The translations under genes were made by a program, and so were the position numbers. From Streptomyces sp. NBC_01481 (GTDB taxonomy: Bacteria > Actinomycetota > Actinomycetes > Streptomycetales > Streptomycetaceae): a stretch of DNA of 64,000 nt. Of the stretch, positions 16,211-25,012 are shown piece by piece; positions within the stretch are counted from its first letter, which is position 1, and each line of letters begins with the position of its first letter. The notes under the pieces are model-generated. The model was given only the letters and a program-made list of their open reading frames with translations. It did not search any database and was not told where the DNA came from. Location: positions 62,001-126,000 of the forward strand of contig NZ_JAPEPT010000005.1 in assembly GCF_026339995.1 (NCBI RefSeq). Direction: 5' to 3'.

Positions 16211-17005
16211 GTGACTGCCGCAGCTGCTCGTCCTGCTGCTGTCCTGCGCGTACTGCGCCGGGCGGCGGGCGGGCGGCGTGCGCTGCGCGTAATGCTGTTC
16301 CTCGGGGGCCTGCTGACGATCGGTCTTCTCCACGGCGGTCAGGCGCACGCGGCCGAACTGCCGCAGCCGATGACGGCCACCGGGGCGTCGGCGATGGCGG
16401 CCGACGCCGAGGCGAACGTCGCAACATCGGTGCAGCAGACCCCGGTACGGGAACTGCGGCGTGTGGTGCGGTCCGTCGAGCCGGTGCGTGAAGTCGCGCA
16501 GCCGGTCGTGGACACGGTGCGGCATGTCGTACGGCCCGTGGTGCATCAGCTCACCGAGCCGCTAGGCGGGCTGCCCGCCCAGTCGCTGCCGGAGCCCCCT
16601 CCCGTACCGCTGACACCTCCGGGCAGCGACGCGGGCAAGGTGGGTACGCCGCAGCTTCTTCTCGCCCGGTCCGCGGCCGTCGAGGCGGGCGGGTCGTCCG
16701 AGGCGGCGACCGTCACCACCACGGGACAGCTCGGCAGTTACGACATCGGCCCTGACCGTCCTCGGGTCGAAGCGCGCTCCGCGAAGCCCGTTTCCGCGCC
16801 CGCCCAAGTCCCGGGCGGGCCCTGCGACTCCACCCCCGGCGCGCTGCAGCAGTCCGCCGAGACCCACACGCCGCGCACGGGCGACCAGCATGCGGCGACG
16901 AGTGCGTACGACAGGCCGTTCGCGCTCGTACCCGGCGCGGGCGGGTCGGCGGCGGATGCGCCGACCCGCGAACGAACCCGCGACATCCTCGAATTCCCCG
17001 GCTAG
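16211..17005 (+). CDS. Secreted protein of unknown function with Val/Pro repeats
   Basis: A 264-residue protein beginning at GTG 16211 (VTAAAARPAAVLRV), with a basic N-terminus and a hydrophobic core MLFLGGLLTIGLLHG ending in QAHAAE, a probable signal peptide with cleavage after AHA. The mature part has short repeated units of the form VxPV (VREVAQPVVDTVRHVVRPVV) and then a Pro/Ser/Thr-rich region without motifs. A longer frame from ATG 16130 is less likely because the signal peptide would then start 80 bases in. The next gene also encodes a secreted Val/Pro-repeat protein, so the pair may be related in role. No family is recognised. Confidence 0.75.
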   Translation: MTAAAARPAAVLRVLRRAAGGRRALRVMLFLGGLLTIGLLHGGQAHAAELPQPMTATGASAMAADAEANVATSVQQTPVRELRRVVRSVEPVREVAQPVVDTVRHVVRPVVHQLTEPLGGLPAQSLPEPPPVPLTPPGSDAGKVGTPQLLLARSAAVEAGGSSEAATVTTTGQLGSYDIGPDRPRVEARSAKPVSAPAQVPGGPCDSTPGALQQSAETHTPRTGDQHAATSAYDRPFALVPGAGGSAADAPTRERTRDILEFPG

Positions 17006-17113
17006 GGCAGTCCTTTCCCCCGCACAAGACCTGCCGCGCGGGGGCGGGACAGGTCTGCCCGCCAACCGGATAGTTCCGGACAGCCGAACCAATTCGAAGG
17101 ATTTGACACCAGC

Positions 17114-18106
17114 ATGCACAAGAACATTCGCCGTTCCATAGCCGTCGCCGCCACGGCCACCGGTATGTGGGCGCTCGGCACCGCCGCGGCGAGCGCCGAC
17201 GAGCTGCCCGTCTCCGTGCCGCTCTCCACGCCCGACTCGGCGGCCGACGTCGTCGACGACGTCACGGACGTCCCGTCGGAGGTCCGCTCGGAGATCCCGT
17301 CCGGCGTTCAGTCCCGCGTTCAGGGCATCGACGCCGCCCGGGCCGCCTCCGACGCGCGCGCCACCGCCACGGCCGCCGACGCTCAGGGTTCGGCCCAGGG
17401 CATCGCCGAGCAGGCCCGTCAGTACGCCGAGGCCGAGCTGCCGACGTACGAGGTCCCCGCGTACGAGGTCCCGGCCACCCCCGACGTCGCCGACGTCCAG
17501 GCCGAGATCGACTACCTCTTCGGTCCGCTGGCCGCCTTCGCGCCGCAGCTCGCCGAGCAGGCCCCGGCCCAGGCCCAGTACACGGCGCAGAGCACCCTCG
17601 CCGCCGCCACCCCGATCGTCGGCGCGGCCGCGCAGGACACCCTGCCGCCCATCGCCTCCCGGGCCGTCGACGGCGTCCTCCCGGTCGCCGGTCAGGCGGT
17701 CGGCGACGTCGGCGGGCTCGCCCAGGGCGTGGTCGGTGACGTGACGCCGTTCGCGGGCGGTGTCGTCTCCGAGGTCCAGCCGTTCGCCGGTGGCGTGGTC
17801 TCGGAGGTCCAGCCCTTCGCGGGCGGCGTCGTCGGCGCGGTCACGCCGCTCGTCGACACCGTCGTCGGCCAGGTCCAGCCCGTCGCGTACGGCGTCGGCG
17901 GCAGCGTGGGCACCCTCGCGCAGGGCGTCGTCGGTGACGTCGCTCCGTTCGCGGGCGGTGTGGTCTCCGAGGTCCGGCCGTTCGCGCAGGACGTCTACGG
18001 CACGGCCGACTCGACGCAGCTCACCGGCAACGCCGTCTCCGGCGCTCAGGGTCTGGCCACGACGGTCACCCCGGGTTACGCCTCGCACCTGACCCAGGGC
18101 ATCTGA
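17114..18106 (+). CDS. Secreted repeat protein, function unknown
   Basis: A 330-residue protein with a clear signal peptide (MHKNIRRSIAVAATATG to AASA, cleavage near residue 29). The second half is built of imperfect 10-12-residue units such as PFAGGVVSEVQ and QGVVGDVTPF, about ten in a row between residues 195 and 305; the corresponding DNA is also repetitive. Middle residues are Ala/Glu-rich and carry a short YEVPA duplication. There is no sortase or lipobox signal. The composition suggests a cell-surface or aerial-hypha structural protein, but that is inference only. A terminator hairpin follows. Confidence 0.8.
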   Translation: MHKNIRRSIAVAATATGMWALGTAAASADELPVSVPLSTPDSAADVVDDVTDVPSEVRSEIPSGVQSRVQGIDAARAASDARATATAADAQGSAQGIAEQARQYAEAELPTYEVPAYEVPATPDVADVQAEIDYLFGPLAAFAPQLAEQAPAQAQYTAQSTLAAATPIVGAAAQDTLPPIASRAVDGVLPVAGQAVGDVGGLAQGVVGDVTPFAGGVVSEVQPFAGGVVSEVQPFAGGVVGAVTPLVDTVVGQVQPVAYGVGGSVGTLAQGVVGDVAPFAGGVVSEVRPFAQDVYGTADSTQLTGNAVSGAQGLATTVTPGYASHLTQGI

Positions 18107-18144
18107 GGCGGCAGCACTGTCCGGCTGGCGGGCCGGATTTTCCA

Positions 18145-18176
18145 CGGGCGGTCCTCATTGGGGTGGGGACCGCCCG
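18145..18176 (+). terminator. Rho-independent terminator after the secreted repeat protein gene
   Basis: CGGGCGGTCC (18145-18154) and GGACCGCCCG (18167-18176) form a 10-bp stem with a 12-nt loop, followed by TTTCCTT. Confidence 0.75.
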
Positions 18177-18222
18177 TTTCCTTCGGTGTAGCCCCTGTTC
18201 GGCGCGCCCACCCGTGCGATCT

Positions 18223-18236
18223 GTGACCGTAATCAC
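18223..18236. promoter_or_regulatory. Crp-like palindrome upstream of sucC
   Basis: GTGA-CCGTAA-TCAC fits the TGTGA-N6-TCACA spacing of Crp-family sites. It lies about 180 bp upstream of sucC. A second GTGAC/GTCAC palindrome with wider spacing lies at 18334-18349. Confidence 0.4.
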
Positions 18237-18333
18237 CGCTCAGGTGTGATCTGCGATTTAGGGACCCCGGTCCGGCGGGGATAACCTGCGAGACGGACAT
18301 GCCGCGTACTCGGCCACCGTGTACGCCTCCCTT

Positions 18334-18349
18334 GTGACAGCGCAGTCAC
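18334..18349. promoter_or_regulatory. 16-bp palindrome GTGAC-N6-GTCAC in the sucC leader
   Basis: GTGAC-AGCGCA-GTCAC is perfectly symmetrical in its arms and sits 66 bp before the sucC start. The spacing differs by two from a classical Crp site, so it may bind another regulator or be a coincidence. Confidence 0.35.
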
Positions 18350-18414
18350 GTTGCCCTTCGCGGCACGCCCACGCAGACAACGAACCGCGATCAGTAGAAA
18401 AGGGACGGACGCGC

Positions 18415-19593
18415 GTGGACCTGTTCGAGTACCAGGCGAGGGACCTCTTCGCCAAGCACGGTGTACCGGTGCTGGCCGGTGAAGTCATCGACACGCCTGA
18501 GGCGGCGCGCGAGGTGACCGAGCGTCTGGGCGGCCGGTCGGTCGTCAAGGCGCAGGTGAAGGTCGGCGGCCGCGGCAAGGCCGGCGGCGTGAAGCTGGCC
18601 TCCGACCCGGACGACGCCGTCGAGAAGGCCGGTCAGATCCTCGGCATGGACATCAAGGGCCACACGGTCCACAAGGTCATGCTCGCGGAGACGGCGCCGG
18701 AGATCGCCGAGGAGTACTACGTTTCGTACCTCCTCGACCGCACCAACCGCACGTTCCTCGCCATGGCCTCCGTCCAGGGCGGCGTGGAGATCGAGGTCGT
18801 CGCGGAGGAGAACCCCGAGGCCCTCGCGAAGATCCCGGTCAACGCCAACGAAGGCGTCGACCTGGAGAAGGCCCGCGAGATCGTCGCGGCCGCGAAGTTC
18901 CCGGCCGATGTCGCCGACCAGGTCGCCGACATCCTCGTGACCCTGTGGAAGACCTTCATCGAAGAGGACGCCCTCCTCGTCGAGGTCAACCCGCTGGCCA
19001 AGGTCGCCGACGGCCGCGTCATCGCTCTGGACGGCAAGGTCTCGCTCGACGAGAACGCCGACTTCCGCCAGCCGGAACACGCTGCGTTCGAGGACAAGGA
19101 CGCAGCCAACCCGCTCGAGGCTGCCGCCAAGGCCAAGAACCTCAACTACGTCAAGCTCGACGGCGAGGTCGGCATCATCGGCAACGGCGCGGGTCTGGTC
19201 ATGTCGACCCTCGACGTCGTCGCGTACGCCGGTGAGAACCACGGCGGCGTGAAGCCCGCGAACTTCCTCGACATCGGCGGCGGCGCCTCTGCCGAGGTCA
19301 TGGCGAACGGCCTCGAGATCATCCTCGGCGACCCGGACGTCCGGTCCGTGTTCGTCAACGTCTTCGGCGGCATCACCGCCTGTGACGAGGTCGCCAAGGG
19401 CATCGTCCAGGCTCTGGAGCTGCTCAAGACCAAGGGCGAGGCAGTCACCAAGCCGCTGGTCGTGCGCCTCGACGGCAACAACGCGGAGCTGGGTCGCCAG
19501 ATCCTGTCCGACGCCAACCACCCGCTCGTGCAGCGCGTGGACACCATGGACGGCGCGGCCGACAAGGCCGCCGAGCTCGCGGCCGCGAAGTAA
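18415..19593 (+). CDS. sucC: Succinyl-CoA synthetase (ADP-forming) beta subunit
   Basis: The nucleotide- and succinate-binding subunit of succinate-CoA ligase in the TCA cycle, forming succinate, CoA and ATP from succinyl-CoA. The 392-residue protein starts MDLFEYQARDLFAKHGVPV, a hallmark of SucC, has the ATP-grasp fold (KAQVKVGGRGKAGGVKLA) and the C-terminal CoA-ligase domain with NVFGGITACDEVA. GTG 18415 is chosen because it gives this standard N-terminus; the frame is open further upstream. It is followed by sucD after 16 bp, so both subunits are made together. Two GTGA/TCAC palindromes lie in the 308-bp upstream region. Confidence 0.97.
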   Translation: MDLFEYQARDLFAKHGVPVLAGEVIDTPEAAREVTERLGGRSVVKAQVKVGGRGKAGGVKLASDPDDAVEKAGQILGMDIKGHTVHKVMLAETAPEIAEEYYVSYLLDRTNRTFLAMASVQGGVEIEVVAEENPEALAKIPVNANEGVDLEKAREIVAAAKFPADVADQVADILVTLWKTFIEEDALLVEVNPLAKVADGRVIALDGKVSLDENADFRQPEHAAFEDKDAANPLEAAAKAKNLNYVKLDGEVGIIGNGAGLVMSTLDVVAYAGENHGGVKPANFLDIGGGASAEVMANGLEIILGDPDVRSVFVNVFGGITACDEVAKGIVQALELLKTKGEAVTKPLVVRLDGNNAELGRQILSDANHPLVQRVDTMDGAADKAAELAAAK

Positions 19594-19609
19594 GGGAATT
19601 CAGACCACC

Positions 19610-20494
19610 ATGGCTATCTTCCTCACCAAGGACAGCAAGGTCATCGTCCAGGGGATGACCGGCTCCACCGGCATGAAGCACACCAAGCTCATGCTGGCCG
19701 ACGGCACCAACATCGTCGGTGGCGTGAACCCCCGCAAGGCGGGCACCAGCGTCGACTTCGACGGCACCGAGGTGCCGGTCTTCGGCTCCGTAGCCGAGGC
19801 GATGGAGAAGACCGGGGCCGACGTCTCCGTCCTCTTCGTGCCGCCGGCGTTCGCCAAGGCCGCCGTCGTCGAGGCGATCGACGCCGAGATCCCGCTGGCC
19901 GTCGTCATCACCGAGGGCATCGCGGTGCACGACTCCGCCGCGTTCTGGTCGTACGCGGTCAGCAAGGGCAACAAGACCCGGATCATCGGTCCGAACTGCC
20001 CCGGCCTGATCACCCCCGGCCAGTCCAACGCCGGCATCATCCCGGGCGACATCACCAAGCCCGGCCGCATCGGTCTCGTGTCCAAGTCCGGCACGCTGAC
20101 CTACCAGATGATGTACGAGCTCCGTGACATCGGCTTCTCCTCCGCCGTCGGCATCGGTGGCGACCCGGTCATCGGTACGACGCACATCGACGCCCTGGCG
20201 GCGTTCGAGGCTGACCCGGAGACCGAGCTGATCGTGATGATCGGCGAGATCGGCGGCGACGCCGAGGAGCGTGCGGCGGACTTCATCGCGAAGAACGTCT
20301 CCAAGCCGGTCGTCGGCTACGTCGCGGGCTTCACCGCGCCCGAGGGCAAGACCATGGGCCACGCCGGCGCCATCGTCTCCGGCTCCTCCGGCACGGCCGC
20401 GGCGAAGCAGGAGGCCCTCGAGGCCGCGGGCGTCAAGGTCGGCAAGACGCCGACCGAGACGGCCAAGCTGGCGCGCGCCATTCTGGCCGGCTGA
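19610..20494 (+). CDS. sucD: Succinyl-CoA synthetase alpha subunit
   Basis: The CoA-binding subunit that carries the phosphohistidine intermediate. The 294-residue protein starts MAIFLTKDSKVIVQGMTGST, contains the Rossmann-like CoA domain and IGPNCPGLITP, and the catalytic His in GHAGAIVSGS near residue 250. It forms an alpha2beta2 or alpha-beta complex with SucC, whose gene ends 16 bp upstream. A strong hairpin terminator follows. Confidence 0.97.
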   Translation: MAIFLTKDSKVIVQGMTGSTGMKHTKLMLADGTNIVGGVNPRKAGTSVDFDGTEVPVFGSVAEAMEKTGADVSVLFVPPAFAKAAVVEAIDAEIPLAVVITEGIAVHDSAAFWSYAVSKGNKTRIIGPNCPGLITPGQSNAGIIPGDITKPGRIGLVSKSGTLTYQMMYELRDIGFSSAVGIGGDPVIGTTHIDALAAFEADPETELIVMIGEIGGDAEERAADFIAKNVSKPVVGYVAGFTAPEGKTMGHAGAIVSGSSGTAAAKQEALEAAGVKVGKTPTETAKLARAILAG

Positions 20495-20509
20495 CCTTCG
20501 CAGTACTCA

Positions 20510-20550
20510 CGTGTGGGCCCGTACCTCTCAACGAGGTGCGGGCCCACACG
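20510..20550 (+). terminator. Strong terminator after sucD
   Basis: An 18-bp stem (20510-20527 with 20533-20550), CGTGTGGGCCCGTACCTC against GAGGTGCGGGCCCACACG with one mismatch, closes a 5-nt loop. It can also serve the convergent gene that ends at 20583. Confidence 0.8.
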
Positions 20551-20582
20551 CGTTGCTGGGCGCTCCTGCTCGGCGCCGTGGC

Positions 20583-21803
20583 TCAGCGATCTTGCGGTAC
20601 AAGCCGTTCCGGGCCGTGCACCGGCTCGGAGAGCAGTCTCGCGCGCAGCTTCTTGTCCTTCGGGGTCAGCTTCTGCGGTCCTTTGTGCGGCGGTACGCCC
20701 TCGACCTGTCGGCCGGGGGAGACCGGCGGCTCGTACCGGGTCGGCGCGTTGAGCATGGTCAGAGTGGTGACACCGACGATCAGGGTGGTGACGGTGACAG
20801 CGACCCGCGTCCAGAACCGGGCTTGGCGCTCGCTGCCCGTCCGTACCGCCTGCGCGGGCATCAGCCGGGGCGCCGGACAGGAGTTGGCGAGTGCGGTGAG
20901 CCGGTCGTGGAGTGAGTCCGGCGCGTCGAGTCCGGGCACCCGCTCGGCCAGGGCTGCGCGCGCGTGCAGCACCCGGCTCGCCGCGGCGGGCGTGCTCGCC
21001 TCCGTCTCGGCGGCCGTGTCGGGCAGGTCGAGGCCCACGCCGTCGTAGAGCAGCAGCGTCCGGCGGTAGTGCGGGGGCAGTTCGAGGAGTGCGTCCAGCA
21101 GTTCGCGGCGGTCCTGCTCGGCGGGCGGGGGGTCGGGGTGGCGGTGGACGCGCCGCATTCGCTGCCAGGGAGACATGGCGTGCTCGTACGCGGCGGCCCG
21201 CACCCAGCCGGGCGGGTCCCCGTCGACCGCGACCTCGGGCCAGCGCTGCCAGGCGAGGTGGAAGGCGCGCTCGACGGCCTCGTGGGAGAGCCTGCGACGG
21301 CCGGTGAGCAGGTAGGCCTGGCGCACGAGCGCGGGGGCGGCGTACGCGTAGAGGGCGTCGAAGGCCTCGGCCGGGGTGGGGGCCGGGGGTACGGGCGGTG
21401 TCAGGGGCGGGCTGGACTGCGGTGCGGCGGAGGGCGGCGGGGCCGGGTGGGCGGGGAGCGTGGGGGGCTTGGCCGCGCGCTTGGCGGCGGGCTTCGGCCG
21501 GGTGGTGGCGTGGGACTGCTTGGGCTTGGGCTCGGGCTTGGGTGCCGGTTCATGGTCCGGGGCAGGGTCCGGCATACGGGACGACTCCTCGGGTCCCGCA
21601 TCCGCGAGGAGCTGCGCGTACAGCCTGAGCTTGCGTCCCCGGGGGCTGCTCCGCCCGGTCTCCCAGTTTCTGACCGTCGCCCGTGTGACGCCTACCGTTG
21701 TTGCCACCTGCTCCTCGCTCAGGGACATCGCCTCGCGCAGCCTGCGCCGTTCCTTGGGGGAGGGCAGGGAGTCGGACGCAGAGTGTCGGGTGCTCTCAGT
21801 CAT
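20583..21803 (-). CDS. XRE-HTH / ECF-sigma-like / single-TM fusion protein
   Basis: A 406-residue protein with three parts. Residues about 25-75 are an XRE-type helix-turn-helix (LSEEQVATTVGVTRATVRNWETGRSSPRG). A Pro/Lys-rich linker (about 80-140) follows. Residues about 145-290 look like sigma-70 regions 2 and 4 of ECF type (FDALYAYAAPALVRQAYLL, then LLELPPHYRRTLLLYDGVGL). A single transmembrane helix lies near residues 330-350 (VAVTVTTLIVGVTTLTML), with a basic, probably extracytoplasmic tail. The region-4-like half may not be functional. ATG 21803 begins the Thr/Ser-rich N-terminus; the frame is open 23 codons upstream. A membrane-tethered regulator is the best guess; targets are unknown. 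Confidence 0.8.
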   Translation of the reverse strand: MTESTRHSASDSLPSPKERRRLREAMSLSEEQVATTVGVTRATVRNWETGRSSPRGRKLRLYAQLLADAGPEESSRMPDPAPDHEPAPKPEPKPKQSHATTRPKPAAKRAAKPPTLPAHPAPPPSAAPQSSPPLTPPVPPAPTPAEAFDALYAYAAPALVRQAYLLTGRRRLSHEAVERAFHLAWQRWPEVAVDGDPPGWVRAAAYEHAMSPWQRMRRVHRHPDPPPAEQDRRELLDALLELPPHYRRTLLLYDGVGLDLPDTAAETEASTPAAASRVLHARAALAERVPGLDAPDSLHDRLTALANSCPAPRLMPAQAVRTGSERQARFWTRVAVTVTTLIVGVTTLTMLNAPTRYEPPVSPGRQVEGVPPHKGPQKLTPKDKKLRARLLSEPVHGPERLVPQDR

Positions 21804-21918
21804 GAGAGGCTCCGCGCAGCGCCGCACCAGGCGAAAAGTACATAAACGTATCTTGAGCGACACAGCGGGCATTCGCCTGTTACATGGATAAACCGCGTGT
21901 CGTTGGCAGCATGGCCGC

Positions 21919-23427
21919 GTGACGCAGATGACTGAGCCCAGCCCGTTGCTGTCGCAGGCCCCGGCCGTCGTCCAGGGGGGCCGGGCGCCCGCGCTGGCCG
22001 CGGCCGTCGTATGCGGGGTGACCGCCGCGGGGCTCGGGCTCGGCGCGCTTGCCGCCCTCGTGATGGTGCTGTGGATCAGCTCCCCCTACCCGGACAGGGG
22101 TCCTGGCGGGGCACTGCACGTCGCCGCGGGGCTGTGGCTGCTGGCGCACGGCACGGAGCTCGTACGCGCCGACACGCTCTCCGGGAACCCGGCGCCGGTC
22201 GGCGTCGTACCGCTGCTGCTCGTCGCCCTGCCCGCGCTGCTCACGTACCGGGCCGCGCGCGATGCGCTCGAACCGGACGAGGGGCGGCCGCGGGCGTCGG
22301 CGCGGGGGGTGCTGTGCGCGGTGACCGCGGGATATCTGCTGGTCGGCGGGGCCGTGGTGGTCTATGCGACGCGCGGTCCGCTGGCCGCCGACGCGCTGAG
22401 CGCGCTCCTCCATGTGCCGCTGGTGGCCGGGGCCTCCGCGGCGGCCGGGGTGTGGACCGCGAGCGGGCGGCCGATCGGGCCGCTGCCCGCGTGGCTGCCC
22501 GAGCGGGTACGGGTCGAGCTCGCCCGTACCCGGAACACCGTCGCCGCGCGGTCCGCGGCGGCGGGGGCGCTGGCGCTGCTGGGGGGTGGGGCGCTGCTGG
22601 TCGCGGTGTCACTGGTGTGGCACGCGGACGCGACGCAGGAATCGTTCCTGCACCTCGCGGATGAGTGGTCGGGACGGCTCGCGCTGCTGCTGCTGGGGCT
22701 TGCGCTGGTGCCGAACGCGGCAGCGTGGGGCGCGGCGTACGGTCTCGGCCCGGGTTTCTCGCTCGGTACGGGCGCCATGGCGACGCCGCTCGCGCTCACC
22801 GGCGACCCGGCACTGCCCCACTTCCCGCTGCTGTCCGCGGTCCCGGCGGAGGGTCGCGGGACCCCGCTGAACTGGGCGGTGGTGGTCGTGCCGGTGGTGG
22901 CGGGGATGGTGATCGCCTGGTTCACGGTACGGAGAGACGCGGTGTCGGGCGTCCGCGAGACCGCGCTCGCGGCGCTGCTGGGCGCGGTGGGCTGCGGGCT
23001 CCTCACCACAGGGCTCGCGGCGGCGGCGGGCGGCCCGATGGGCACGGGCAGGCTGGCGGCGTTCGGCCCGGTGTGGTGGCTGACGGGCGCGGCGGCGACG
23101 GCCTGGACGGCGGCGGTGGGGGTGCCGGGGGCGCTGGGGGTACGGGCGTGGCGGATGCGGGGGGCGGGGGTTGTGGCCGAGCCTGCTTTGTCGGCGGCGG
23201 CGTCGTCGTCGGAGGAGGCGGAAGGGTACGACTTCCTGCCGGTGGTGGCGCTGGAGGAGGCGTCGGGGGGCCTGATGGCGGAGTTCCCGCCGGTGCCGGT
23301 TGCGGCGGAGCCGGAGGGTGAGCCACCGGCACCAGAGGAGCCCGGGCCGTCGGTGCCGCTGGTTGCGGCGAAGCCGGAGGGTGAGCCTCCGGCACCGGAA
23401 GAGCCCGGGCCGTCGGCGGCACCGTAA
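21919..23427 (+). CDS. DUF6350 family polytopic membrane protein (PerM-like)
   Basis: A 502-residue integral membrane protein with roughly ten hydrophobic segments between residues 25 and 410 (for example ALAAAVVCGVTAAGLGLGAL and LLVALPALLTY). It ends in an acidic Pro/Glu tail in which the unit EPEGEPPAPEEPGPS is repeated twice (residues about 455-500). The family is annotated in actinobacteria as DUF6350 and linked to cell-division membrane protein PerM; that assignment is from memory. GTG 21919 gives MTQMTEPS; it is divergent from the XRE/sigma-like gene with a 115-bp gap. Its 3' end runs into a tandem-repeat array. Confidence 0.85.
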   Translation: MTQMTEPSPLLSQAPAVVQGGRAPALAAAVVCGVTAAGLGLGALAALVMVLWISSPYPDRGPGGALHVAAGLWLLAHGTELVRADTLSGNPAPVGVVPLLLVALPALLTYRAARDALEPDEGRPRASARGVLCAVTAGYLLVGGAVVVYATRGPLAADALSALLHVPLVAGASAAAGVWTASGRPIGPLPAWLPERVRVELARTRNTVAARSAAAGALALLGGGALLVAVSLVWHADATQESFLHLADEWSGRLALLLLGLALVPNAAAWGAAYGLGPGFSLGTGAMATPLALTGDPALPHFPLLSAVPAEGRGTPLNWAVVVVPVVAGMVIAWFTVRRDAVSGVRETALAALLGAVGCGLLTTGLAAAAGGPMGTGRLAAFGPVWWLTGAAATAWTAAVGVPGALGVRAWRMRGAGVVAEPALSAAASSSEEAEGYDFLPVVALEEASGGLMAEFPPVPVAAEPEGEPPAPEEPGPSVPLVAAKPEGEPPAPEEPGPSAAP

Positions 23428-23489
23428 GGGTTTATCCCCAGCCCCACCCCTTCCCGAAACTGGGGGCACGGCCCCCAGACCCCTGGGAG

Positions 23490-23890
23490 GCGGCAGCTTC
23501 GCGCCGCAGGCCGGGCAGGGGGGCAGGCCCCCGGCCCGGGCGTGCGGCAGCTTCGCGCCGCAGGGGGCGTGGGCGGGGTCCGCAGACCTGTCTGGGGTGG
23601 GGCAGTTGTGGGCCGCAGGCCGGGCAGGGGGGCAGGCCCCCGGCCCCGGGCGTGCGGCAGCTTCGCGCCGCAAGGGGGCGTGGGCGGGGTCCGCAGACCT
23701 GTCTGGGGCGGGGCAGTTGTGGGCCGCAGGCCGGGCAGGCCCCCGGCCCCGGGTGCCCGGCAGCTTCGCGCCGCAAGGGGTGTCGGCGGGGTCCGCAGAC
23801 CTGTCTGGGGTGGGGCAGTAGTGGGCCGCAGGCGGGCATGGGGCAGGCCCCTGGCCCCGGGTGTGCGGCAGCTTCGCGCCGCAGGGGGCG
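23490..23890. repeat. Tandem repeat array, unit about 103-110 bp
   Basis: The 16-mer GCAGCTTCGCGCCGCA occurs at 23493, 23547, 23657, 23760 and 23868. Between the last four copies a larger unit repeats, containing GGTCCGCAGACCTGTCTGGG and GGGCAGTTGTGGGCCGCAGG. Each unit holds small palindromes such as GCGGC/GCCGC. The array fills the 565-bp gap between two convergent genes; the remainder is GC-rich with short hairpins and no gene. Confidence 0.85.
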
Positions 23891-23992
23891 TCGGCCAGAC
23901 TTGCCCCACCCGGATGGGCACCCGGGCAAGCCCCAGCCGCCACGATGGGGCGGGAGCGGAGGCATCGCCGCCCGCGCTCAGTGGGCCGGGGG

Positions 23993-24757
23993 CTACTCCT
24001 TGACGCCGATCACTCCGCGCAGCGGATCCGGCAGCAAGTCGTTGCAGGCCAGCTGGCCCGACTTCGTCAGGGCGTCGTTCACGCACGTGTAGTAGTCGCG
24101 GTACACCAGCTGCGCCGTGAACGACGCCGCCACGATCACCAGCGCGATGCTCGCCATCACCAGGCCGCTCACCGCCGCCGTCAGCTGGGGCTTGTTCGGG
24201 GGCGTCGGCGGCGTCGGGGGCGGGGGAGGGGACGTCGGGTCCACCCGGCGGCGCTGGGGCTTGGCGCGCAGGGAGCTGATGCTCCAGTACAGCGCCAGCG
24301 CACCCAGCAGCAGCGCGATCTCCGGGAGGTCGAACAGGGCGAAGAAGAACGCCCACATGCCCGACAGCAGCGCATACCGAGCCCGCCGCTGGGCCGGGTC
24401 CGTCGGGTCCCACTTCAGGCCGCCGGGCGAGCCGCCGTCCTTGCCCTCTCGGCCTCCGCCGTTCTGGCCGTTCTCGCCGTTCTGGCCGCCGGGGCGGCCG
24501 CCGAAGCCGCCGCCCGACGAGCGGCCCGGCTGGCGGCTGCTCCACTGGCTGCCCCAGGCCGGGCGCTCGCCCTGGTCGCCCGAGGGGTCCGACGAGCCGG
24601 ACGAGGGATCGTCGGAGTTGCCGTCGTTCGCAGGGTGGCGCGGCTGCCAGGGCTGGTCCGGCCGGCCCTCCGGCGGCGGCGCGAAGGGATTGTTGTCATC
24701 CGTGGACTGGCGCTCCCGCGGCAACAGGAGGTCCGTACGGCGGCGTCGGTCCGGCAT
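23993..24757 (-). CDS. Membrane protein with disordered N-terminus, function unknown
   Basis: A 254-residue protein. Residues 1-115 are low-complexity and hydrophilic (Pro, Gly, Ser, Asn, Gln; SSGGGFGGRPGG). Then come a hydrophobic stretch that is probably two TM helices (about 125-155, YALLSGMWAFFFALFDLPEI and LLLGALALYW), a Pro-rich linker, and another TM helix (about 195-220). The C-terminus carries two Cys (YYTCVNDAL and QLACNDLL) that could form a disulfide outside. No enzyme motif is visible. It is conserved next to purN in Streptomyces as far as I remember, without a known role. Confidence 0.78.
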   Translation of the reverse strand: MPDRRRRTDLLLPRERQSTDDNNPFAPPPEGRPDQPWQPRHPANDGNSDDPSSGSSDPSGDQGERPAWGSQWSSRQPGRSSGGGFGGRPGGQNGENGQNGGGREGKDGGSPGGLKWDPTDPAQRRARYALLSGMWAFFFALFDLPEIALLLGALALYWSISSLRAKPQRRRVDPTSPPPPPTPPTPPNKPQLTAAVSGLVMASIALVIVAASFTAQLVYRDYYTCVNDALTKSGQLACNDLLPDPLRGVIGVKE

Positions 24758-25012
24758 CTGGTGAACGTCTTCCCCTCAGACCCAGCGCGCATGGGGTCTC
24801 GTGTCGTCGTGCCCGTCGGGGGACGGGCCTGTCCCCAGACGCTACCTCCCGGCCACGCCCCCGTCCCGTGGGGGCCGTTCTGTGTGCCGGTATCGTTGCT
24901 GACGGTCGGCCCCTTCGTAGAGTTCCCCGTATCGCGGGGCGCGAATGATTCGTAGGACCGCACAAACGCCGAACAGCCAGCGAACAGCAAGCACGCGAGA
25001 AAGAGACCCGCC

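Noticed and set aside
23428..23992. CRISPR array
   Set aside because: The repeats are tandem and similar throughout, with no unique spacers of constant length and no cas gene nearby.
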